A DNA stretch of 41,797 nt from a virus. Every line of letters starts with the position of its first letter. The first letter of the stretch is position 1. The position numbers and the translations under genes were made by a program. This document shows positions 21,318-26,548 of this stretch, piece by piece. The DNA lies in IMG/VR virus record IMGVR_UViG_3300011116_000325, positions 1-41,797 of that record; one strand, written 5' to 3'. The notes under the pieces were generated by a model, which saw only the letters and a list, made by a program, of their open reading frames with translations, was not told the DNA's origin and did not search any database.

Positions 21318-21767
21318 CTATTGTTCTTCTACGGATAGGACTCGTGTGTTTTCAACCCAGAACTCGCTGACTTCTGCGTCGCCATCGTAATTGACATCGC
21401 TTTCATCCATGTCTAATCCGATAGAGTCTGCAATTTCTTGTGCAGATTCTGCATTCTCTGACCTGTACTTGACGGTGGTCTTGACAGTGAACTCGACATA
21501 CGCTTCGTATTCCTTGGTGAATACGAGTTTGCTAGAGAACGCTGCTTCAAGGTAGTCGCTGACTTCCTTGAGTGTAATCGTGTCCTCTTCGCTCCATTCG
21601 TTTGACTCGATGTCATCGTTGATGGCAGTGAAGAGGTCACGTACATGAGCTCGCTCTCGGAAGAGTGAGTCACGCAATGTGTTGACCTGTGCTTCGAGTG
21701 TTGCTATCTGTTCCTTGATTTCGTCAACCAATACTTTGGGTGACTCTGTTGCTGTGATTGTTTCCAT
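21318..21767 (-). CDS. Coiled-coil protein with a DpnD/PcfM-like tail
   Basis: 149 residues from ATG 21767 (ggaggc upstream). Residues about 10-60 form a coiled coil (DEIKEQIATLEAQVNTLRDS). The C-terminal half holds YEAYVEFTVKTTVKYRSENA followed by ESAQEIADSIG, a beta-alpha-beta pattern like the short proteins at 23531 and 23682. Strongly acidic. The palindromic element at 21798 lies 31 bp upstream. Confidence 0.7.
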   Translation of the reverse strand: METITATESPKVLVDEIKEQIATLEAQVNTLRDSLFRERAHVRDLFTAINDDIESNEWSEEDTITLKEVSDYLEAAFSSKLVFTKEYEAYVEFTVKTTVKYRSENAESAQEIADSIGLDMDESDVNYDGDAEVSEFWVENTRVLSVEEQ

Positions 21768-21797
21768 TGTGTTGCCTCCTTTGGTTGGGTCTTGCTT

Positions 21798-21836
21798 CCT
21801 ATATATAAAGCACATCTAAAGATGTGCTATCAAGAT
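21798..21836 (-). promoter_or_regulatory. Palindromic element, copy 1
   Basis: Arms AGCACATC (21809-21816) and GATGTGCT (21821-21828). Thirty-four bases (21798-21831) are identical to copy 2. Read leftward: TTGATA, 18-base palindrome, TTTATATATAGG, a promoter-like layout with an operator in the spacer, ahead of the coiled-coil gene. Confidence 0.7.
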
Positions 21837-22159
21837 TACGCGTCTGCGTCCTCTTCATCTTCGGTTATGTCCTTCACTAACTTGTTGTTCTTGAGGTACT
21901 CAAGTACCAGTTCATCGACAGTTTCATAGTCGATGCCATAGAAATGGTCGCCCATATCTACGAACCAGTTGTCCTTGACCATACGGTCAAAGGCTTCTTC
22001 ACGTGTAGATGTGAGCACTAAGTCCCAGTCATCTGGTCGTGTGTAGTAACTGTCGAGCGATTGCCAGATAGCAAGGTCGCCCATGCCACTGCGATGCATC
22101 GCTTCTGTGTATTGTGTAAGTAGAAACTCTACTTGTGCTATGCGAAATGATGGTTCCAT
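21836..22159 (-). CDS. Acidic hypothetical protein
   Basis: 107 residues, ribosome site aggagg. Helical and acidic: VEFLLTQYTEAMHRSGMGDL, WDLVLTSTREEAFDRMVKDN, FYGIDYETVDELVLEYLKNN and a DEEDADA end. No family recognised; acidity could fit a DNA-mimic or protein inhibitor, which is speculation. Confidence 0.7.
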   Translation of the reverse strand: MEPSFRIAQVEFLLTQYTEAMHRSGMGDLAIWQSLDSYYTRPDDWDLVLTSTREEAFDRMVKDNWFVDMGDHFYGIDYETVDELVLEYLKNNKLVKDITEDEEDADA

Positions 22160-22167
22160 GTTTCCTC

Positions 22168-22875
22168 CTATCGTTTGCTGATACTGAATCGAATGTCGGA
22201 CTTACCGTCTATACATAGACGGCATACCGCACAGGCTCCACCCTTTTCGGAGATGAGTGGGATGCGCTTGAGTTGTTCGGGACAGGAAGCACCTGGCTTG
22301 CCTGTCATGGCTAGCATTGCTTGCTTGGCAGTACCGAAGGTGTCACCAAGATAGGCAATCTTCACACCTTGCGGTGCGAACTCCCAGTTCTCTGCATCTG
22401 CAGAGTAATACAGCGAGAGATTGGGAATGTCACGTAACGCACGAGCTGCGTCAGGGTTGCGTGTGTACACCCAGAACTGAGTGTCGGTGTTGTTCTCGAT
22501 GACTACCTTCCACGCCCAGATGTAATCGGCATTGAAGAAGTCACCATCCCAGTGGATGCGGAACAATTTCTTGACACCTTTGGTGTCGCAGTCTGATTTG
22601 AAATCGAGAATCATGGTGTCAAGCATTGCCCACATGTCATACTTGTCGGCGTTGCGTAACGCATTCCAGTTGTGAAGTAACACTTCACGAACTGAGGTGT
22701 ACATCTTTTCCAGTTTACCTGCGTAGCAAATCTTCTCGCAGATGCTGGTTGCATAGGGACATGAGTACTGCTTACCACTAGGCAGACCGAACGTATTGGC
22801 TAGCGCTGACCGCTTGCCATTCGGTGTTGCCATGTTGGTTACCTTGCGGTCGTTAGACCTTTTTAGTTTCGGCAT
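22168..22875 (-). CDS. Gp88-family protein (radical-SAM-like)
   Basis: 235 residues. N-terminal cysteine motif YSCPYATSICEKICYAG (Cys39, Cys46, Cys50), then LFRIHWDGDFFNADYIWAW and FWVYTRNPDAARAL, then a second Cys cluster GGACAVCRLCIDG. This order matches the mycobacteriophage gene-88 family, whose fold resembles radical-SAM barrels; activity is unknown. Ribosome site aaggag. It follows palindromic element copy 2, suggesting its own control. Confidence 0.85.
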   Translation of the reverse strand: MPKLKRSNDRKVTNMATPNGKRSALANTFGLPSGKQYSCPYATSICEKICYAGKLEKMYTSVREVLLHNWNALRNADKYDMWAMLDTMILDFKSDCDTKGVKKLFRIHWDGDFFNADYIWAWKVVIENNTDTQFWVYTRNPDAARALRDIPNLSLYYSADAENWEFAPQGVKIAYLGDTFGTAKQAMLAMTGKPGASCPEQLKRIPLISEKGGACAVCRLCIDGKSDIRFSISKR

Positions 22876-22898
22876 TGCTTCTCCTTTCGTTGAGTTGC

Positions 22899-22937
22899 CC
22901 TATATATAAAGCACATCTAAAGATGTGCTATCTTGAT
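22899..22937 (-). promoter_or_regulatory. Palindromic element, copy 2
   Basis: Arms 22910-22917 and 22922-22929, identical to copy 1, but the flank in leftward sense reads ATCAAGATAG instead of ATCTTGATAG. It sits between the stop at 22943 and the Gp88-type gene start at 22875. Confidence 0.7.
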
Positions 22938-22942
22938 ACACG

Positions 22943-23131
22943 CTATCCACAACATGCGCCATCGGTAGTATCGGCACAGCATTCTGAACAGAATGGTTCA
23001 TTGTCTTTCATGGAATTGCGACAGCCATACTCATCCATCGTGTTAGTGCATGGGTGTCCTTCGTATCCGAAGCAAGTGAGTTGAGCCAGTTCATCTGCGC
23101 TCATGTCCATGATGTGTTTGGTCATAGCCAT
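22943..23131 (-). CDS. Cys-rich small protein
   Basis: 62 residues with eight cysteines (CFGYEGHPC, GCRNSM, FCSECCADTTDGACCG), likely binding zinc or an Fe-S centre. The first 20 residues are helical (ADELAQLTC). Starts 10 bp inside the upstream gene. No family recognised. Confidence 0.7.
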   Translation of the reverse strand: MAMTKHIMDMSADELAQLTCFGYEGHPCTNTMDEYGCRNSMKDNEPFCSECCADTTDGACCG

Positions 23132-23379
23132 GGCTCCAAGTGATGACCCTCAACTATCGCCCATGCAGGCGCTGTCAACTTGCCACGCCAAGTCACTCCC
23201 TCTGGGAGTGTTATCTTCTTGTCGTAGTTCTCATCACTGCATGCATAGATGGCTTCGATGCATGGTTCCACCATGGTAAGTGGAACAGGGGGATAGTGAT
23301 TGCTTCGCAATTGGATTGCGATTGATTGCCGAATGTCAATGACATTCTCTGCTAGGTCTTGCGCTGTATTGTGTCCCAT
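23122..23379 (-). CDS. Hypothetical protein
   Basis: 85 residues: AQDLAENVIDIRQSIAIQLR, then HYPPVPLTMVEPCIEAIYAC and WRGKLTAPAWAIVEGHHLEP. Helical N-terminus, mixed C-terminus. Coupled at both ends. Function unknown. Confidence 0.7.
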   Translation of the reverse strand: MGHNTAQDLAENVIDIRQSIAIQLRSNHYPPVPLTMVEPCIEAIYACSDENYDKKITLPEGVTWRGKLTAPAWAIVEGHHLEPWL

Positions 23380-23528
23380 TAGATACGTCCTTCCACTAGT
23401 AGTCCATCCAAGAAATCGTGTATCCCTTGGAGTCTTTCTGCCACGTCATCCTTGCTTGGAGGCAAGTAGAATGTGGCAATGTTGAGTGCTACTTTCATAG
23501 CATCAACATCTTGCTCGGTATAACCCAT
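23379..23528 (-). CDS. Small hypothetical protein
   Basis: 49 residues: MGYTEQDVDAMKVALNIATF, then YLPPSKDDVAERLQGIHDFL. Two-helix protein predicted. TAATG overlap with the next gene and a 2-bp gap to the one before support translation. Unknown role. Confidence 0.7.
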   Translation of the reverse strand: MGYTEQDVDAMKVALNIATFYLPPSKDDVAERLQGIHDFLDGLLVEGRI

Positions 23529-23530
23529 CA

Positions 23531-23689
23531 TTAACGTGCCTCCAGTTCCCATTTGCCATTGACCTCGAACGGTTCGAAGTCATCTGCTATCCAGTCATCG
23601 AGTTTCTCGATGGCTTGTGCGGGGTCATTGGCTTCCACCTCGACCTCGTATTCCTTGGTCAGTGTTGCAAACACTGTGTATTTATCCAT
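23531..23689 (-). CDS. DpnD/PcfM-like small protein, paralog 1
   Basis: 52 residues from ATG 23689 (gaggag upstream). KYTVFATLTKEYEVEVEAND followed by PAQAIEKLDDW has the strand, then VEA-[DN]-x-x-x-A-I helix pattern seen in DpnD/PcfM-type proteins. Resembles the gene before it, suggesting tandem duplication. Function unknown. Confidence 0.7.
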   Translation of the reverse strand: MDKYTVFATLTKEYEVEVEANDPAQAIEKLDDWIADDFEPFEVNGKWELEAR

Positions 23690-23900
23690 TGCTTTCCTCC
23701 TCTGATTTGATGAGGTCGTCAACCTCTGGTTGTAGTTCGCTAGGCACGAGCTCGACTGTGTATTCATGCTCGGCATAGTTTTGGTCTTGCTCCCAATCAC
23801 CTTCTTCGAAGGCGATGTCTATTGCTTTTTCTTTTGAGTCCGCTTCTACCTCTTGGTAGAACATGAACTCGCGCTTCTGCCATACGAGATACTTAGGCAT
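23682..23900 (-). CDS. DpnD/PcfM-like small protein, paralog 2
   Basis: 72 residues from ATG 23900. KYLVWQKREFMFYQEVEADS followed by KEKAIDIAFEEGDWEQD aligns with paralog 1 over the strand and helix, with an added acidic C-terminus (ELQPEVDDLIKSEEES). Overlaps both neighbours by 8 bp. Confidence 0.7.
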   Translation of the reverse strand: MPKYLVWQKREFMFYQEVEADSKEKAIDIAFEEGDWEQDQNYAEHEYTVELVPSELQPEVDDLIKSEEESNG

Positions 23901-24294
23901 GTGTTTCCTCCTTATCGACGTAGTCGGGATGCCAACTTGACTCCCGAACATTTCTTCCGAACGCTACCTGTAATGCTTCAGCAACTTGGTTGCTGATGTC
24001 TAGGTAATCGCCGTTGTATAACTTGCTTACGTTTGGGATAGATGGCACGTCGCTATCTTCGGTGTAATCACCGACAATCATGACTCTATCGCCAGCCCAT
24101 CGCCCAGACACGCCAGTCAGTGGCAGGTCGCCACCTCCACGAGCAGGGCTAGTCATCACGAGCAGATACATTGCATCGGCAATCGTTCCTTTGAACGCGC
24201 CTAGTTGTTCAACTTGCTTTGCGCCAAGCCCTAATCCATAAGGCTCGACCACTTCTTTCTTGTCATAATTGACAAGGACATGGTATTGACCCAT
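23893..24294 (-). CDS. Conserved phage/actinobacterial hypothetical protein
   Basis: 133 residues. MGQYHVLVNYDKKEVVEPYG and LGLGAKQVEQLG, then SGRWAGDRVMIVGDYTEDSD and YLDISNQVAEAL. The MGQY start plus GRWAGDR-hydrophobic-GDY block recurs in phages and actinobacterial genomes as an uncharacterised family. Start overlaps the previous stop by one base. Confidence 0.75.
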   Translation of the reverse strand: MGQYHVLVNYDKKEVVEPYGLGLGAKQVEQLGAFKGTIADAMYLLVMTSPARGGGDLPLTGVSGRWAGDRVMIVGDYTEDSDVPSIPNVSKLYNGDYLDISNQVAEALQVAFGRNVRESSWHPDYVDKEETHA

Positions 24295-24527
24295 TAGTTT
24301 TTCTCCTTTGCTAGTCGTTGTTTTGCTTCGTCAATCGCTTGCTCTACTGCGTAGTGCATGTCGGGGAACTCGTAGTTGTTGAAGATTTCCATTGCTAGGT
24401 TCCACACTTCAGTGTTCATCTCGTCATCGCCATACGCGGTCATGTCCTCTTGGTCATACCATTGCGCTGCGATTTGAGCATTAGGGTCTAACTCCTTTAG
24501 GAGTTCGATTGCTGTTGATACTTTCAT
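24294..24527 (-). CDS. Acidic hypothetical protein
   Basis: 77 residues: STAIELLKELDPNAQIAAQW, then YDQEDMTAYGDD and a helical end (HYAVEQAIDEAKQRLAKEK). The beginning resembles the VxELIxxLxxxdPda pattern of small phage proteins. Overlaps the upstream gene by 4 bp. Confidence 0.7.
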   Translation of the reverse strand: MKVSTAIELLKELDPNAQIAAQWYDQEDMTAYGDDEMNTEVWNLAMEIFNNYEFPDMHYAVEQAIDEAKQRLAKEKN

Positions 24528-24856
24528 GCTTCCTCCTTGATTCGTTCGATTACATTGCGGGCTATCAACTCGAATGGGCGGTCGCCCATTGAGAGCATCT
24601 GTCGTAGCAATAAACCTGCCACGTCAGAAATCTTGGAAACATGTGTTTCCATTTGGTCAATCAACACATCCCACTCTTCGCGCAGGTATGCGGTGGTTGC
24701 TATCACGTTGTAGTCCAACTCCTTGACATCGTCAACTAGTTGAGTCCACATTTCATGGTCGTTCTCAACGACCAATAGCCAATCGTTTGCGAACTGCTCA
24801 GCGACTATGTCGCTGTTTGATTTGACGGCGGGAATCTCCCACCAGTTGCGTTCCAT
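24524..24856 (-). CDS. Helical hypothetical protein
   Basis: 110 residues from ATG 24856, which overlaps the upstream stop; a longer form would overlap a full gene. MERNWWEIPAVKSNSDIVAE, then several acidic helices (WTQLVDDVKELDYNVIATTA). No family recognised. Confidence 0.7.
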   Translation of the reverse strand: MERNWWEIPAVKSNSDIVAEQFANDWLLVVENDHEMWTQLVDDVKELDYNVIATTAYLREEWDVLIDQMETHVSKISDVAGLLLRQMLSMGDRPFELIARNVIERIKEEA

Positions 24857-25038
24857 TAGATTTCTCCCTTCGCTTGCAGCTCCGCGAGAGCGTCGCCCCA
24901 TGCGACACTCAAGGTGTGGTGCTTTGTTTCCACAATGACTGTATTCCAGTCATCGAGTTTCATTACCTCGACCCAATACATCGTGCCAGTGGGCGAGTTC
25001 TCATCTTCTTGCCAGTTGATTGCTACTTTGTAGTTCAT
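24856..25038 (-). CDS. Small beta-rich hypothetical protein
   Basis: 60 residues: MNYKVAINWQEDENSPTG, TMYWVEVMKLDDWNTVIVET, and an end helix VAWGDALAELQAKGEI. Strand-strand-helix plan similar to the DpnD/PcfM-like genes downstream. Coupled to both neighbours. Confidence 0.7.
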   Translation of the reverse strand: MNYKVAINWQEDENSPTGTMYWVEVMKLDDWNTVIVETKHHTLSVAWGDALAELQAKGEI

Positions 25039-25124
25039 CAGTATTCACATCCTTTGCAGTCGGGACGGAGGCAATCACCGCATGTGATGACTGCCTCCGA
25101 CGAGGTTTCATTTGGGCTACTCAC
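25038..25124 (-). CDS. 28-residue Cys-rich miniprotein
   Basis: GTG start; the second half is TCGDCLRPDCKGCEY with four cysteines (C-x2-C-x4-C-x2-C), a minimal zinc-knuckle pattern like the 17-residue protein at 1509. It overlaps the upstream gene by 8 bp and the next start by TGATG. The GTG start lacks a strong ribosome site, so coupling would be needed. Confidence 0.5.
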   Translation of the reverse strand: MSSPNETSSEAVITCGDCLRPDCKGCEY

Positions 25125-25293
25125 GAATTGCAGTTTCCCAGTGGCTATCTAAATCAGCAGACCTTTGGTCTGCTATCAAGAGATGCCTGCGCCACTCTGT
25201 GTCGCGACGCAACATGCCAGCGAGAGCCCCAATTCCGAGGCACATTCCTGTATAACAGATGAACAGGATGGAGAGGATTGTGTCGTTGCTCAT
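25117..25293 (-). CDS. Small membrane protein
   Basis: 58 residues: hydrophobic helix ILSILFICYTGMCLGIGALA (about 6-25), then a charged tail (MLRRDTEWRRHLLIADQRSA). Start overlaps the preceding stop (TAATG). Palindromic element copy 3 lies inside its last third, encoding part of the cytoplasmic tail. Confidence 0.65.
   Translation of the reverse strand: MSNDTILSILFICYTGMCLGIGALAGMLRRDTEWRRHLLIADQRSADLDSHWETAIRE
25150..25182 (-). promoter_or_regulatory. Palindromic element, copy 3 (inside coding sequence)
   Basis: Arms AGCAGACC (25156-25163) and GGTCTGCT (25167-25174), with TTGATA on its upstream leftward side. Three stem pairs differ from copies 1-2 yet remain paired. It would control genes from 25124 leftward. 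Confidence 0.6.
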
Positions 25294-25538
25294 TAGCGAG
25301 CACCGCCTTTCAGTGTTAGGTATGCGTTTGGTTCGACCTTGAGCACGGCTGCGAGAACCTTGTCAAAGTTTGGGTATTGACCCATTGCTGATAGAATCGC
25401 CTCAATCTTCTTCGAAGATTTGGCAGTGTTGGTGGTGATGCGAACCTTGGCGAAGACGCGCTTGTCGTCTGCCTTGGAGATGTGAACCATGCCGTTCTTC
25501 ACGACACCGCTCAGTGTTTCGGTTGCTACTTTTCTCAT
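25293..25538 (-). CDS. First gene of the leftward operon, unknown function
   Basis: 81 residues from ATG 25538 (aaagga upstream). TETLSGVVKNGMVHISKADD, then KRVFAKVRITTNTAKSSKKI, a helix with LSAMGQYPNFDKVLAAVLK and a basic end. Mixed, basic; could bind nucleic acid. Palindromic copy 4 lies 42 bp upstream. Confidence 0.75.
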   Translation of the reverse strand: MRKVATETLSGVVKNGMVHISKADDKRVFAKVRITTNTAKSSKKIEAILSAMGQYPNFDKVLAAVLKVEPNAYLTLKGGAR

Positions 25539-25580
25539 GGTGTTTCCTTTCTGCCGTCGGGATTTCCGACTGGCTCCCCA

Positions 25581-25613
25581 TAAATAAGCAGAACTACGTT
25601 CTGCTATCTTGAG
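25581..25613 (-). promoter_or_regulatory. Palindromic element, copy 4 (start of leftward operon)
   Basis: Arms AGCAGAAC (25587-25594) and GTTCTGCT (25598-25605). No leftward gene precedes it, so it is not an end-of-gene terminator; a promoter/operator is favoured. A short dyad, GTCGG/CCGAC at 25557-25571, follows before the ribosome site. Confidence 0.65.
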
Positions 25614-25712
25614 ATGCGTATACGCTGTGAATAGCCCATGCACGTGCGAGCTATTACCAACACATACGCTATGCGTGTAGACAGGCGCGTGATGTGGGTG
25701 TGGCGTGTATGT

Positions 25713-25747
25713 CATGTGCCATGTGTGTCGGGTCATGTGTCATGCCA
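25713..25747. repeat. Iteron-like CATGTG repeats in the divergent gap
   Basis: CATGTG begins at 25713, 25720 and 25734, and CATGCC at 25741, all in a 7-base register; the unit at 25727 is degenerate. The surrounding gap (25539-25875) has no gene, a perfect 10-bp dyad GCGTATACGC (25616-25625) and long alternating purine-pyrimidine runs. Candidate origin or operator. Confidence 0.5.
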
Positions 25748-25795
25748 TGGGCTACGTTAGACACGCCGTATTTACGCTCAGCCAGACAGCCAGAT

Positions 25796-25825
25796 TTGAC
25801 AGGTGTGGGGCTCATCGTGTAGTCT
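25796..25825 (+). promoter_or_regulatory. Rightward promoter of sigma-70/SigA type
   Basis: Perfect -35 TTGACA (25796-25801), 18-base spacer, -10 TAGTCT (25820-25825). Predicted start near 25832 leaves a leader of about 44 bases before the ATG at 25876. It is the best consensus promoter I see in the window. Confidence 0.65.
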
Positions 25826-25875
25826 GTATTCCATCGCCGAACGCTGGGTTCGGTGAATTAGCAAGGAGTTCAATC

Positions 25876-26145
25876 ATGGAAGCAACAGCATGGACACACG
25901 ATGACCTACTCGTAAACCTCACAGCGTATGTGCAGGATGCAAAGCGCGAGTATGGAATTCCCTCTCTAGATTGTGCGCCCGATTGTGAATTAGTTCCTGT
26001 TCGGTTCGCACAGATTGGCGACCTAGTTCCACTAGGTAAGGGTCGCGTAGGTGTAGTGTTCGACATCGCGGAGAATCGCGGGGTCGCGGAAGTCAGCATC
26101 GTTTCCTCTACGCTCCGCGTAGTATTGAAGCGAATCGCTCTATAG
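25876..26145 (+). CDS. Isolated rightward gene, unknown function
   Basis: 89 residues with a strong ribosome site (aaggagt). MEATAWTHDDLLVNLTAYVQ helix, then a beta region (FAQIGDLVPLGKGRVGVVFD, AEVSIVSSTLRVVLKRI). It is a single-gene unit with its own promoter and double terminator, separate from both operons, as expected for an immediate-early or highly expressed gene. Function unknown. Confidence 0.75.
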   Translation: MEATAWTHDDLLVNLTAYVQDAKREYGIPSLDCAPDCELVPVRFAQIGDLVPLGKGRVGVVFDIAENRGVAEVSIVSSTLRVVLKRIAL

Positions 26146-26159
26146 ATAGTCAGGTCAAG

Positions 26160-26193
26160 CCCCTCTCTCACTCACGGTGGGGGAGGGGTTTCT
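26160..26193 (+). terminator. Terminator 1 after the isolated gene
   Basis: Twelve-pair stem CCCCTCTCTCAC (26160-26171) with GTGGGGGAGGGG (26177-26188), two G-T wobbles, loop TCACG, then TTTCT. Fifteen bases past the stop codon. Confidence 0.75.
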
Positions 26194-26225
26194 CCTGTGC
26201 GGGCGACTGTTTTTGTGGGGACAAT

Positions 26226-26248
26226 GGGGGCGTTTGCCCCCTTTTTTT
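26226..26248 (+). terminator. Terminator 2, canonical
   Basis: GGGGGC (26226-26231), loop GTTT, GCCCCC (26236-26241), then seven T. Textbook Rho-independent terminator backing up terminator 1. Confidence 0.93.
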
Positions 26249-26548
26249 ATGCCCGCGCCCTTGACGACCCCAGGGTTTTTTAGGTCCACCCCCCGCCCGC
26301 CCCCCACTATCATCAAAAATATTTTCACCAGAAAACCAGCTCTGACCAGGACTTTTGTTATACCAAGAAAAAAAGTTTGATTTGCCCCTTGAAACACGCC
26401 GACGCTCTAGACCCCTATATAAGTGTAACGGCTGAGTTCCACGAAGCCGTAAACGCGGGCTTAACGCCCGCTTTAACTTGGTTAAAAACATATAGTGGGG
26501 ATACTTCTGTCTATACCCCTGTAGACCCCTACAGCTACTGGAGAAGAC
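26249..26548. other. Hairpin-rich noncoding region upstream of terminase
   Basis: No convincing gene. It contains C-rich then A/T-rich stretches, hairpins GCGGGC/GCCCGC (26455-26471) and CTGTAG/CTACAG (26519-26534), the direct repeat TAGACCCCTA at 26408-26417 and 26522-26531, and TATATA at 26416-26421 as a possible -10 box. Suited to a late promoter and packaging-initiation (pac/cos) site. Confidence 0.45.

Noticed and set aside
21798-25613. Palindromic elements as ordinary terminators of leftward genes
   Set aside because: T-tracts are interrupted (TTTATATAT, GATTTAG, TTATTTATG), one copy has no upstream gene and one is inside a coding sequence.
26389-26421. TTGAAA with TATATA as the terminase promoter
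   Set aside because: Spacing is 21 bases, too long for a standard sigma-70 promoter; only the TATATA is kept as a weak hint.
26155-26491. Leftward frames of 80 and 107 codons and a rightward 67-codon frame before terminase
   Set aside because: They run through terminators and hairpins, have skewed composition and no ribosome site; the segment looks noncoding.
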